From Arbacia lixula (taxonomy: Eukaryota; Echinodermata; Echinoidea; Arbacioida; Arbaciidae), in NCBI GenBank assembly GCA_963669155.1, contig OZ022591.1:20240605-20304604 (forward strand): DNA of 64,000 nt, given 5' to 3'. The notes below the pieces were generated by a model that saw only the letters and a list, made by a program, of their open reading frames with translations, ran no database searches and was not told where the DNA came from. Positions 13,719 through 23,239 of the stretch are shown here, in pieces. Each line of letters begins with the position of its first letter. Position 1 is the first letter of the stretch. The position numbers and the translations under genes were made by a program.

Positions 13719-16700
13719 GAGAGAGACAGACAGACAGAGACAGACAGAGAGTGAGAGTTAGAGAGAGAGAGGAAGAAAGTGTATGTATGTGTATGTATTA
13801 AAAGAACATCGGGTAAAACCTCTTGGCGGTAGGTATAATCCAAAATGATTACCTGCTCTTAACATGAATAGGGTCACTTACACCGGAAGCCAAAAATTAC
13901 GATGTTTCTCAAAATTGAATGGTGTATAAATTATGTTTCGCAAACTCACTACTTTCCGATCTATTGTTCGCAACATGTGTGCAAACACGTGTCTGCGGCT
14001 TTGTCTATAGCTGTATCTCGTGCTTCAGTCACCCTACCCCAATCCTGGAATCTCCCTTGCTTTGTGTTGTTACCTTTTTCAGAGCGAATGGCGGAACGAT
14101 CCACTTGGTTCCATCACCGTAGTTTATCCGAACCCACCCTCGCTCGTCAGTCGTCTCTACGGTGCACGTCACGCCCACTTTCTACGACGGAAACAAGAGA
14201 AAATTGATTTATTTAGAACATTTGCTTCTCTATGAGAGTTGTGTGGATTAGTAATATCTCGAACAAACAATGAATAGATGAAAAAGACATGATTGAAATG
14301 AGTATTACTTCAAATGTCTACACAAATATTAGGCACTAATGTCATGATCGATCTCCTAGCTGCAAAGGATTATACTCAAGAAAGCGTTCATAAAAGCAAT
14401 CGAGATTAGGAAATTATTTTCTTGAGAGCAAATTCATTGTCGCTATATAACTGCGTATCTGCTCTAATTGCTAGCTAAATGGTTACTACGTGTTTTATTC
14501 ATCGGATACTACTCAATTTTACAGACGCTGTCATCGATGTACGATATGTACCGAGGGTGAAAGTGGGAGGGGGAGGGGATGAACAGTAAGATTTTTGTGA
14601 TTTTTTGTAGGATTTCGTTATCATAGTAATTCATTTCTTGCCTTAATAGTTTACGACATATGTAGCTAACAAATTAACCATTTTTATATCGGGCTGAATA
14701 ATCTTTGTCAAGCTATGGAGCTATTAATTTCAGTCTATTTTCTATAAATTTATAAACTCTTAATTGCTGATTGTATACTTATCTGTAAGTCTGTATTTTG
14801 ACATAAATGGTCTATTTCTTATGGGATATGAGTTCGCCCATTCGGTGAAATTATTTCAATTTTTATATAGAAAATTTATCTCGAATCTTTAGTAATACTT
14901 TTTGTCTGCTTCTTTATACACCATGTACACTTACCTCTATAAATGTGTTATCCATGTCTTCCACAGGCATCGTCTTAAGTGTGTCTGTATCCATAGCAAC
15001 CATCACCTTGTCACCTGTCAACCATCCGTCAACCTCACCTAACAATGCGGACGAAGGAGAACAACCTGAGCTCTTGGAATGATTTTATGTCGCAGGATAT
15101 CCTCGAGCATTTATTTTTCATGCTCCATAGTTAACATCCTGTACCAGGAATACAAATACATTGCATGGAAAGCATTTTGTCTGACACATGAAAAGCTAAA
15201 TAGTTAACAAAATTGGCTGGCTGTTAATAAGTTTGTCATTGTTTAAAAATGTTATTGTAAACAGTATTTGACCTTATCAGTTATCATGATAATTATTTGC
15301 TCCTTATTCTCTGCAGTATCTTGTATCTCATATTTTAATTATTAAAATAAATATCTTTGGTCAGCAAACAAGCCATTGTGAGTTATACGTTGATACACTT
15401 CCACATATTAGCCTAGACCAAATCTTTTGAAATAACATAGAATTTATAACTACATTGAGAGAGACAGAGAGAGAAAGAGAGAGAGAGAGAGATAAAGAGA
15501 GAGAGAGGGGGGGGGGAGAGAGAGATAGAGAGTGAAAAGAGGGAACTAGGGATAAAGAGAGACAGAGAGAGGAAAGAGAAAGAGAAAGAGAGAAAGCAAT
15601 ATATGGTGTGGGGTAAACGAAGAGAGACGGGGGAGAGAGAAGGGGGAAAACAGTCCAGCGGCATAGCTGAATAATTGTTCATTTTTATCTAAAAGCACCA
15701 AATTTTGTACATATGTAAAATTAAATTATGTAAGCAAATTTGGATATTGAGCCCTCTTGAATTTTGCCCAGAGAGGCAACGGCGGCCATTTTGAAAATTG
15801 GCCGCCATTCAAAAATCGAAAAGAATATTTTTTTCATCATATAAGGTATCATATTAAAGCTTATTAAATTCTCTACAAGGTGATACTAAACTCTTAAGGC
15901 TTTGGGGTAATTTTTATAAAATTGTTGGGTGAAAATTTGATTTTTAATCAAAATTTACAAGATTTTAAGGTTTCTTCATTTACATATTGGCTCAAATTTC
16001 AAAAATCTTTTACACTTATGGACTGAAACGTTTTGGCTATTTACTTATGTATATGTTTTATATTGTTTGTAAATAACAATTACATTCCATTTCATGAAGT
16101 ATAGTTATAGCATTCCAAATTTGAAACTTTGTTGTTTGCTAAAGCAGGATTTTGCGCATATCGGTCTTCCGCCATATGTTAAACACGCAACTATCATGAC
16201 CATGTGTACCGAATCTAAATGTCCATATAATTTATAACAGTCAAATGTAATTTTACTTGGAAAATTTGGTACCATTGCCATCGAAGACTACTCTGCCCTA
16301 CTCTGACAAAGGGAAGCAAATGTCAAATCATTCAAATCTGGGTTATTGGTATTCTTAGATTGTACCCAGCATTCCCTACATACGGCCAAAATCTGGACAA
16401 GAAATATTGATCTTCCAGCGAGATATTCAATCTGACATGATGTGGTTTTGCACTGTTACCAATGCAAGTGACAGACACATTCTGCTCATTTGCAAGAAAA
16501 GGCTCTTTTGTTACTTGCTTCCTTATGTCAGATTAGGGCAGTAATGCATATCGACATTATTAATAAAATTTCTATTCCTACTCCTCTTCCTCAAAAGGGG
16601 GTACAGTTGACCCCCCCCCCCCCCCCCACTATGCACATGACCTATAGAACATATCCACATCCAAATAGTTATGTTTGAATCAATTGGCGTAATACGAACT

Positions 16701-19642
16701 AAGCCAGGGAGCTACTAATAGAGTCTAGACGTTTTCAAAAACATAGCCATGACGTCTATGCCTTCATAAGAAATAGAATGAATAGAAAATAGTCAACCTA
16801 CATGTGTACTTACATTAATGGCAGTGAAATACTATCGCCCCATGCCCCTATGTGTTCGAAGTTACTGTGTATTACTTGATAATGTCTATCAAGGCCAGTA
16901 CAGCATAATGGTGTACATGTATGTCATTTCAGACTATGCAGCGCACACTAAATAACTGAGTGAATGATAAAAGCAAGTTTCACAGGCATGAAATCCATAT
17001 CCGGTAGGATATCCCGTAGGCCTACACAGGGGCATGCGCACTTTGCGCTTTTGACATATGTCAGGCTTGTATACGTATCAATATACTTTCATTACTATTA
17101 GGATGATCTATCTCGGTTTCGTTGTGTGAGAAAACTTGGACAAAATAGTTCATATTAGACACAAAAGGCATGCAGACCCAAATGAGCACGGTTGCGTGTA
17201 AAACATATGATGGGGACAAAATGTGTACAAAATGCTGCTTTAGCTAATATCAAAGTATAAACTTTGGAGAGCTTTAACTACATATCAGGTTTAGGAATGA
17301 ATCCAATCTTTTCAGATATTATCATGATTATTAAACATATATCCTGGCAGTTTTTCAAAAAGTTTTCTGTATTAGTGAGGAAAATATTTGAAATATAAAG
17401 AATGTGTAATTTATGGAAATTCAAAGTTTGGGTGATTTTTTTTTTAAATAATATTTGTTGCCCAAATTTCTCATGAACATCATCCCAAATGCAGCTAGAT
17501 TGAATACTACCTTTTAGTAAACTTAGCCCTCTTCAGAATGACACCTTATATGATGTGTGAAAATATCTAATTCAAATGTTATCAATAACATTGTTCAATA
17601 CTACTTTTCCATGGCGGCCATTTTATAAAATGGCCGCCATGGCTCTCCTGGGCAAAATTCCAGAAGGCTCAATATCCAAATTTGCGTGTAATACATCATT
17701 CTAAGTGATTTCCATTTTGGTGCTTTTAGACAAAAGTGAACAATAACGTCAAAATATCGAGTTATGCCGCTAGACTAAGAGGAAGGTTAAAGAAGCTAGA
17801 AGTAAAGGAAGTTCTTGTTTTTTCCAGCGAAGAAATTGAAGATATACCAATTTTGGATAGATGATCTAGGTACAGTTCTAAGCCCGTAGCAGCTTCCACC
17901 GCCTTGACTTCGACCCTCCCATCATGCCCCGCGCAGTACTTGTGTGGGTCCCCGTCTTTCCATTGGACGAGTACAGCACTTCTTCTTGACCAGACTGACC
18001 AATCACAGACGTCGCTCACGGTCCCTTTACTCTTTTTCCCACCTGGTTTGAAAGAAGGCAAGGCATCAGTACACGCGTCATCACAATATGATACATTGTT
18101 CATGCATATTGATCAGCAACTAAATCAATATTATTATTTTTCTAAAAGAGGTTCCCAACGAAGTCGTAAAAGACTCTTTTATAATCTCTTTTTCAAACTT
18201 CCTTTGTTTTTTTGTTTGTTTGTTTTTTAATATCAATGACCACGATGACATTGTCTTGGAAAAGGACATACATTTTTCTTTTCACGTTTGTCTGTCATGA
18301 CGGTTTTCATTTGATAATTTTTGTGATGTTTTTGTTTGTAGCCATATCAGAATACAGAATACTGAATAAGTATGTACGTGTAATACTTAGGCACTGCTCT
18401 AAGGTCTAAGTTATTTGAAGAATACTAAATTAATATATGTGTTCATTTAAGTACATATGGAATACAAAAAGATTAGTATGGAGTAATTCAAGCATAAGGG
18501 CGTTGTTTGATAATGTAAGAAGCTATTCAGTACATAATTGTTTCTTGAAGTTAAATTTATCAATTATGTGTGTACCATCTCAAACTCGTCTGTCATGAGT
18601 TTCTCCCCAGGTTATGTATTTTGTGGATGCCACTTGTGGATTATTTCACCATCAATACACACACATGTTATAAAAGAGCATTTTGTCTGACATACAAAGG
18701 GTTAAACACAATGCTAATAAAGTTATGACATCACCGGCCTTACCGTCTTCATTGCCCGCAGTCCAGTTAGGACCACGAGAAACGGTGGCGCCCGCAAGAA
18801 GTCCTTGACATGGCAATCCCTTGGCAGCCTGTCTTGTTCCGACCACAATCCTGTAATATCAGACAAATTTGAACCAAGTATATGTACGTGTTTAATCTGC
18901 TTTACAGTGCATTGTACAATGAATAACTTACCAAACCTAAGAATGGGAGTCATATTTCTGGCTGACAGGCGGATCACACTCGATAAGCATTGAGACTGAT
19001 ATTCTCTCTTTCTGATATTGATATCTTACAATGACTGTTGCTTTACGAACTCTTTTTCTTACAGGTGACGGCTGGTCCACCTTCTTAATACTCCATGTCA
19101 TCTCAAAGTTTTACTCTTCAAATACCGAAAACAGAAGCTACAAATGACGCCTCCATAAAAACAGAGGTGATACGTACAACCCGTGCCCCCTGCTATCTAC
19201 ACTCGTTCCCCCACCCGTCCACCTACTCCCTCCCCAGCCTCTCACCCAGGACTGTGTGCGTCGTCCATGCGTAGAAACTCGTGGTCGGTCTCGTGCGAGT
19301 CGGCCATGTAGCACTCGGAGCAGAGGTTGCAACAGACGCACACAGTACACTTCCAACGTATCCCAGAGATATGTTCCATTGAACAACCCACGCAGCGCTC
19401 AAATTTGTGACGAACACCTGTATTTTTCATCATTTCATAAAAAAAAATATTTCATTACATAAAGGTACATCTTACTATTAACTCTACACAAATACAGATT
19501 TAACATCTTTACCCACCTACATGCACTATACTGAGATTTCAAATAGCCTACAATGTTTGAATGATGTCTACGTTTAAAAAAAAACACACGTGATGAAGCG
19601 TTCAGGAGTACATTTTCGTTGTAATAACCTCCCCCCCCCCCT

Positions 19643-19712
<70 letters not shown>

Positions 19713-20881
19713 CTCGCATACAATTCAGTTATGTCAGTTCTAACGTGCTCACAATCAAAAGTTTGTTATGTACAAGGCAAATTAATGGGAAGGGGAAAAG
19801 GCGTCTGTACATATGATTCTATACTTTATTTATTGTAAACATATCTCAATTTGTCTATTTAGATATTTTTGTAACTTTGCTATATTTATGGTACAACGTC
19901 CCCTATCCTTGGTTTAAATATGCTAAACTTTTGAATAATAATCAACGTATTGCAGCACATTATTCTGTTTGTATTACCACACATTCTTAAAAATATATCC
20001 TGTCAATACATACTCTTGATTTCAACTAACTCACAAAGGTCGAATAACATCTTGTCATATTTGTTGAAATTTAGTACAGTATACAAATAAATGAGGGTAA
20101 TATCTGCCTCTTTTTGACAACAGAAACATCAATTGCCCGTAACAAAACCAAACCTCAAAAGGTATCCTTTTGTATAAATAACATTATGCAGTAACATCAA
20201 GTGGTATTACCTATGTTTCCTACTATTGTAGTACTTCTCGGTCTAACAAATAATTGATTCATTTCTTAAATCGTATCGTCAGTATACCCTTCCATTATCT
20301 GTAACTTGTAGGGCGTTTGGAATTCCTTTGTAATTCCCTTGGCGTGCCACGTGTATCTATTCCTATGTAATACACACAATTCCCATAGAGCAGCATTTTA
20401 TTTGGCACGCAAAAGGGTTAACAAATTTATCATAATTTTTCTCCACGGTATGTCGCAAAAATGTTTTTTTTTTCCACTGAAATATATTGAAAAGCATTAT
20501 AAGGGCCTCCCTTTCATCGGGATTGTCATTCGCCCGAAGAAGCCAATTGATGATTGGCGAAACGTCGCATCAGTGAGTTTTTTTCCAGTTCTTTATTGAA
20601 TTTCCTATACTGATCTCGACTGGATGAATGATAAGAATTAACATTTAAGTTATATTGAAAACCATTTCTAAACTCTAGGTCTGCTTTTATTTTTTCATAT
20701 ATCACCTTATCTTTGTCCCTTTTCAGTATGTGAACTTTCTGTTCATTTTGTTTGTTTCTCCTTTCACTCTATACTATGTCCCACTTTTTTTCTCTCTTCT
20801 TTTGTCATGTGTTTGTTCCCATCTCTTTTAAATCTCTCTTCCCAGTATTGCCACCAAGAGATATCTATAGAGGGGGTGAGG

Positions 20882-20916
<35 letters not shown>

Positions 20917-21373
20917 AGAGAAGGAGAGGGAGTGACTTTGTAGTTCAAATATTCATATTGCTGTTACAACGACAACACCAGTACATGTACATGTATCAGT
21001 TTCACTTTGATTGCTAGATTGTTGCTGACTCTCTATACATCCAAAATTGAAAGAATCGAATAAATGTCTCCTTACCTGCAGGGGCATTGTCGTACAACCT
21101 CAAGTCGTATTTGCCATCAAAGCCGGCGCGGTAGTTGCCCTTTTTCCCAGTGTCCCACGTCACCTTCACTGACGAGTGGACGACTCCACCGTTGGGTCGC
21201 TGTACGTCGCCCTCGACATCAACCTCGCCCTCTCCGGCGCCATCAACGTCGGTTTGGTGGTCGGTTTGGAAGGTAATGGACGATATCGTTCCCAGGTGGC
21301 CATCGCCGCCATCCTGGTCACCCCATTCCCAGTCAGGACCACGAACCACTCGAGAGCCGACCAACAGGGCCAT
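53..21373 (-). CDS. mib2: Mind-bomb E3 ubiquitin ligase (MIB2-like), 5' 15 exons, C-terminus off window
   Basis: Mind-bomb proteins are RING E3 ubiquitin ligases that ubiquitinate Notch ligands and drive their endocytosis in the signal-sending cell. Exons in transcript order: 21373-21076, 19417-19246, 18850-18744, 18042-17848, 15038-14935, 14181-14074, 13612-13508, 12542-12335, 11895-11681, 10830-10682, 9909-9753, 9612-9458, 2619-2493, 1507-1289, 231-53. They total 2,498 nt (about 832 residues) and codon phase closes at every junction. Domain order is MIB/HERC2, ZZ, MIB/HERC2, MZM repeats, about nine ankyrin repeats, as in MIB1/MIB2. I favour MIB2 from the DHL...G sequence after the second MIB/HERC2 domain and the ankyrin arrangement. 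The start is the ATG just before [20 protein letters not shown], the conserved N-terminus of the first MIB domain. The last donor (at 51-52) leads to exons outside the window, so the RING fingers are not visible. Two acceptors lie after AAG rather than the more usual CAG/TAG. Confidence 0.9.
788..1091. mobile_element. Short TIR element (MITE), 304 bp
   Basis: Perfect 14-bp terminal inverted repeats: GGGTGCGTTTATGC at 788-801 and its complement at 1078-1091. The inner flanks also match inversely (CAGGATCAGCGTTTTGA against TCAAAACGCTGATTCTGCC). No coding capacity. It lies in the intron between mib2 exons 14 and 15. A poly-T/poly-G run sits inside the left end. Confidence 0.7.
1508..2492. other. 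mib2 intron sequence, nothing recognised
   Basis: This 1-kb intron between exons 13 and 14 is AT-rich and contains no repeat or coding signal that I can identify. Confidence 0.5.
3894..6797 (-). CDS. LINE ORF2: APE endonuclease plus reverse transcriptase
   Basis: 967 codons without a stop. The N-terminal endonuclease domain (about 1-240) has [14 protein letters not shown] (about 28-32), AGDFN (about 146) and SDHH (about 229). The reverse transcriptase (about 480-760) has [12 protein letters not shown] (about 595), [13 protein letters not shown] and the catalytic YADD (about 684). The C-terminal part has [13 protein letters not shown], typical of the CR1/L2/Rex1 group. The first codon is not ATG: the frame opens with a stop two codons upstream of TTG-TGG, so the conserved [11 protein letters not shown]-like start is split between this frame and the upstream 230-residue frame. 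The two overlap by about 22 nt and are offset by what looks like a small TG duplication. Enzymes of this type nick target DNA and reverse-transcribe their own RNA at the nick. Confidence 0.92.
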   Translation of the reverse strand: MWNAHSIRNKTFLLHDYILEYDLDIMMITETWLHVDDPVVINECTPPGYAMFSIPRLTDHHGGIAILYKSLLNLTVNSHAPIDIQNKFKSFELARVVYRHKTGNIHIFVIYRPPPSASNGLRLSDFLVEFETLVNEISLLPGHVIMAGDFNVYIDDPSRSDVKQFLSIIETGSMIQHVNGATHKFGHTLDLVMSRKLINPGCSVLEDNSNNTLIDRQIHDVTIHENFLSDHHCVHFCYSPVEIPAAERSRHTVRKFKDINPDSFSLMLSNNLKTLVDSGDVNALLQDYTTAVKECLDKHAPKKSCVKSVRIRNPWINADVLSARRSRRQAERRWKKHRTDDNRAQYVAANKLVNDAIIHAKESFLDDRLTDADAKTIFSTLDSLLNRDKKLLPSKNCSPVSLVSRFRELFVEKIVRIRESLDSTNNQELDQCPQSDNTCSFSAFDVISEENLKIIITKMSNASCSLDVEPTWHLKKYVLYHISALTKVVNSSLQSGVFPVACHQALITPVLKKPTLDYQDLKNYRPVSNLSFVAKVIEKAAASQLVEYLTTNNLYDPMQSAYRMNFSTETALLKLQNDTLSYFDQRKAVFLVLLDLSAAFDTVDHKILVKRLESNFKVSNVALQWLHSYLTGWTSRVKISKQVSAPWTCEYGVPQGSVMGPILFNVYITPVSTIIRKHNLFYLIYADDIQLYDAFDPRSPSSMQEVLERISLCIAEINTWMTSNFLKLNVSKTEFTILCRKNQFNQNLSNVKLNVCDNAIALSSKVKNLGICIDSCFTLSSHVSNTVRTCNFHLKNLWRIRRFINEKTCHHAVRALVLSRLDYCNSLFSVLCVKDQKKLQSVQNRAARLVFSVGRNIHTSPLIRELHWLPFSQRVKFKLCLYIYKLINSTGPSYLVNTIAHYTPARNLRSQNDTTKLVIPRTNLSIAEKRFSIAGSRVWNTRPSSIRTTPTISSFKRQLKSYLFPNI
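6776..7468 (-). CDS. LINE leader ORF with signal-like peptide and 2A-like motif
   Basis: 230 codons from ATG. Residues about 16-37 ([20 protein letters not shown]) look like a signal peptide with a preceding hydrophobic stretch. Residues 84-96 read [13 protein letters not shown]. This fits the 2A ribosome-skipping pattern D-[VI]-E-x-N-P-G-P, with Q in place of the usual E. 2A motifs are known from CR1/L2/Rex1-type LINEs of sea urchins and other invertebrates. Downstream is a strongly basic segment (about 165-185, [19 protein letters not shown]) that could bind nucleic acid. The frame ends NIKLCGML..., overlapping the start of the endonuclease frame. Whether the two frames form one product is unclear. 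Confidence 0.8.
   Translation of the reverse strand: MCLTLFCCKLILLWTMGLPKLILCLLLCTVVKVCEAQVHLHVLYYPCINLQQYANGILHTKPTKFLGSRLTYYANTTATFQLSLLTSGDVQSNPGPLRPPTTKNNSHHNSQVDENKTCIHRLSYDRDSLLRVYYLSHKQFHCILKHEVLDKISLLGISRKPCVQRKPRKHRHRGKRGGQRKQRQIPVLVSMTRPNRPSIHRGVVKNNLVPIKLFDPCNSPNIKLCGMLIQ
7181..7204 (-). other. 2A-like ribosome-skipping motif DVQSNPGP
   Basis: Codons for D-V-Q-S-N-P-G-P at residues 89-96 of the LINE leader frame, preceded by the hydrophobic FQLSLLTSG that such motifs require. In known 2A peptides no bond forms between the final G and P. The E-to-Q change at the third motif position may lower efficiency; that is inference. Confidence 0.75.
8340..8850. mobile_element. Fold-back repeat family, copy B
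   Basis: Begins with a near-perfect palindrome centred on the CTCGAG at about 8398-8403 (arms include AATTAAAAAATCACAACTCG). It then repeats the family body: TTTTGTGACATTTCATCAAT at about 8473, ATAATGCATGATGCTTCTGG at about 8650, TGTTGTGTTCTGAATTAATC at about 8738. The right end seems truncated. It adjoins copy A in the mib2 intron. Confidence 0.6.
9214..9388. mobile_element. Palindromic MITE, 175 bp
   Basis: The whole element is one inverted repeat: GGTGTTTCACCAAGCTGTT... on the left matches ...AACAGCTTGGTGAAACACC on the right, through CGAACGACTGGTGATCCC and TGTGCTAAAT, with a short central loop. A half copy lies at 30255-30353 in an rnf166 intron. It sits just downstream of the mib2 exon 12 donor. 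Such elements form strong RNA hairpins when transcribed. Confidence 0.75.
12335..15038 (-). CDS. mib2: mib2 exons 5-8: MZM (REP) repeats
   Basis: Exons 15038-14935, 14181-14074, 13612-13508 and 12542-12335. The first repeat begins [18 protein letters not shown] and runs on to [21 protein letters not shown] and [10 protein letters not shown]. The second begins [20 protein letters not shown] and ends [19 protein letters not shown]. This alternation (GDxV...DTDxL... then GxVxxV...GDxxV) is the mind-bomb-specific MZM/REP region, which extends the ligand-binding surface. A weakly conserved linker follows, with an acidic stretch ([16 protein letters not shown]). The introns here hold simple repeats and a 2.1-kb inverted-repeat element. 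Confidence 0.85.
12780..12965 (-). repeat. Fragment of the (CCGT)n/AGGTCA repeat family
   Basis: On the minus strand this reads ...TCTGTCCGTCCGTCC, then GAATCCGCTTACGCAATAT and, further on, GTTAAAGGTCAATGAAC. These match in order the element at 57,799-58,862 (GTCCGTCCG, GAATCCGTTTAGGCAATATC, AAAGGTCAATGAAC). A second, shorter scrap is near 13,320-13,365. Both are in the intron between mib2 exons 7 and 8. Confidence 0.55.
13665..13800. repeat. GA/GACA microsatellite
   Basis: Runs of GAGA, then a CAGA/GACA tetranucleotide array, then GAGA again. It ends about 50 bases from the mib2 exon 7 acceptor on the upstream (intron) side, so on the mib2 strand it is a long TCTG/TCTC polypyrimidine stretch leading to that acceptor. 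Confidence 0.85.
15455..15600. repeat. Purine-rich (GA)n tract
   Basis: About 145 bases of GAGA/GAAA with a short poly-G run, in the intron between mib2 exons 4 and 5. Confidence 0.85.
15660..17772. mobile_element. 2.1-kb non-coding element with long imperfect terminal inverted repeats
   Basis: The left end (GCGGCATAGCT..., TCTAAAAGCACCAAA, GCAAATTTGGATATTGAGCC, GAATTTTGCCCAG, GGCGGCCATTTT) is matched in reverse complement at the right end, in the same order (about 17590-17772). The inverted repeats are roughly 150 bp. Each arm carries a palindrome built on GGCGGCCATTTT/AAAATGGCCGCC. The interior is AT-rich and has no reading frame of interest. It fills most of the intron between mib2 exons 4 and 5 and looks like a non-autonomous DNA transposon. 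Confidence 0.65.
17848..21373 (-). CDS. mib2: mib2 exons 1-4: MIB/HERC2, ZZ finger, MIB/HERC2 (ligand-recognition half)
   Basis: Exon 1 (21373-21076) encodes the first MIB/HERC2 domain, residues 1-99, with [12 protein letters not shown] and [18 protein letters not shown] as landmarks. Exon 2 (19417-19246) encodes a ZZ zinc finger, about residues 100-150, with four CxxC-type Cys pairs around GIRWKC and a closing H-x-H cluster. Exons 3 and 4 (18850-18744, 18042-17848) make the second MIB/HERC2 domain, ending at YLDHLSKIG. In mind-bomb proteins this half binds the Delta/Jagged cytoplasmic tail. Oddity: the first MIB/HERC2 domain has an acidic insertion of about 25 residues ([20 protein letters not shown]) between its first and second strands that I do not recall in vertebrate MIBs. 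Confidence 0.88.
19631..19711. repeat. (AC)n microsatellite with poly-C lead
   Basis: A C-run followed by about 34 AC dinucleotides, in mib2 intron 1 on the upstream side of exon 2. Confidence 0.95.
20534..20565 (+). other. Hammerhead-ribozyme-like core motif, possibly degenerate
   Basis: CCGAAGA is followed by a perfect 6-bp stem (GCCAAT/ATTGGC, loop TGATG) and then GAAAC. This is the layout of a hammerhead core (CUGANGA, stem II, GAAA), except for C where U is expected. Penelope-like and other retroelements are known to carry such ribozymes. No cleavage site or stems I and III were resolved, so this is only a resemblance. Confidence 0.25.
20879..20933. repeat. (GA)n/G-run microsatellite
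   Basis: GAGA array ending in a poly-G run, in mib2 intron 1 about 140 bases from the exon 1 donor. Confidence 0.85.
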
Positions 21374-21905
21374 TCTGAACCAACGTTTTAGTCTTAAATT
21401 CAGTGGACTTCGTCTAAGCTTGGTCTTCGCCCGTCCGAGATGTATACGTGTGACAAAGTTGTCTCTCCCGCAACTACAGTGTAACACTGTAGAACACTGA
21501 ATACTTCATTGTCATGATAAGCAAAGTAGTATCACAAAACAGTAGTAAACCTTGTTCCTTCCCAACACTTCACTATGTCTCCTGTATGACTAGTAAGACT
21601 AGTAGTATGTGAAAATATACTCCTACTAGTACTACTGTATGTGGAACTTACTGTTTTGAGCAAAACACAATGATAATTCTATCTACAGCTCAGCAAATAG
21701 TCCACACTGTAGAAACGAGTACATACTCAATACACAGACGCGCAGCCCGTACACCCAGCAAACGATAAAGGCGGGTGAACATTGTACGGTCTATGGTACG
21801 GGAATTCCCACTATGACCTCATGACAAAGAAGGGGGAATCCCCGCAGCAAAACTGGAAACGGTTCGCGCGGCCAGTGTCAGCTCCCGTAACACTGGGTGC
21901 GGGTG

Positions 21906-21925
21906 CCCCTGTGTGCGTGTGTGTG

Positions 21926-21978
<53 letters not shown>

Positions 21979-22082
21979 GTGTGTGTGGGGGGGGGGGGGG
22001 GTGTGCGTGTGTGTTTGTGTGTGTTATATGTATATATGTGTGTATGCGTGTATGAGTATGTGTGTGTGCATGCGTGTGTGTA

Positions 22083-22138
<56 letters not shown>

Positions 22139-22150
22139 TGTTTTGTCTGT
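21906..22150. repeat. Long (TG)n tract with GCGCGCGT and poly-G interruption
   Basis: About 245 bases of mostly alternating purine-pyrimidine sequence (TGTG, GCGCGCG, TGCATGCG), interrupted by a G14-16 run. It lies 530-780 bp upstream of the mib2 ATG. Alternating sequence of this kind can adopt Z-DNA. Confidence 0.92.
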
Positions 22151-22560
22151 GTATGTGTGTTGTTTTTATACCATGGATTTGTCATTACGAGTATTTATAT
22201 TGTGATCTTGGATGTTGTTGATGTCGTAATTTTCTATCATCGACAGTCAACTTGTGTAATGTATTTTGAACCAGTCACCTTGTGATAATACAAGTGGAGA
22301 AGATGTCATTATTACGTGAAAATATGCGGTACGCATGAGATTTGAAGCTCTTAACAATCGATTTTTGTGATAAGGAGGACTGAGACCAGCTACGACTTTC
22401 ATTTTAATTGGATGTGGTATGCATTCTAGCATGGATTTAAATAACGGTTGCACAAGTTTTGTTACGGTCTTTCGGAACAATCTACTCAAAGTGATTTCAA
22501 ATTAGGCCATTGAATGAGCGATATGACAAACCGTTAGCATGCACATATTTTGAACTTTTG

Positions 22561-23070
22561 TTAAAGGGGAAGTTCACCCTGAAATTATTTTGGTTTCAAT
22601 AAAAAGAGACAAATGAAAGAAACATATGAGTGAAGGTTTGACGAAAATCGGTCAAAGGAAAAGAAAGTTATTTGATATTAAAGTTTTGATTTTGTGACGT
22701 CACGTGCGAGGTGCTCTCCCATATGTTGTGTATAAAATAAGTCGATAAATTGCTTTTTTTTTTCTTTTTTTGACAACGGAATGATTTTTTTTTCGTACAG
22801 GTTTGTGTGTAAAAACGTATTTCTGATAATGTATCAAATGCATGAGTAAAAGGATGCATATCTTTGTAAGAAAATGCACATTTTCGAAAAAAAAAATGTA
22901 CACAACATATGGGAGAGCACCTCGCATGTGACGTCACAAAATCAAAACTTTAAAATCAAATAACTTTCTTTTCCTTTGACCGATTTTCGTCAAACCTTCA
23001 CTCATATGTTTCTTTCATTTGCCTCTTTTTATTGAAACCAAAATAATTTCAGGGTGAACTTCCCCTTTAA
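22561..23070. mobile_element. 510-bp MITE with about 170-bp terminal inverted repeats and TTAA ends
   Basis: The left arm TTAAAGGGGAAGTTCACCC... and the right arm ...GGGTGAACTTCCCCTTTAA are near-perfect complements through GACGTCAC and GGTGCTCTCCCATATG. The core is about 165 bp and AT-rich. TTAA at both ends could be the target duplication. A shorter relative starts at 23433 (TTAAAGGGACATTCTACCC). Confidence 0.8.
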
Positions 23071-23239
23071 CCACATGAGGGATAACATGTTGCCACTCAG
23101 TACAAACGCAAATGAGATTTGAAAATCCTCTTTTCACCTATTGATGAGATAATATAGTGTTACAAATTGTGAAGGTGAGTAGATTCCACTTTCGCTCCCT
23201 GAACAAGGTTACTGAAATGTTGGTAGGCGTTAAGTGTCA

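Noticed and set aside
21782-22285. Cys/Val-rich open frames over the TG tract
   Set aside because: Direct translation of a TGTG repeat; no start context, domain or splice support.
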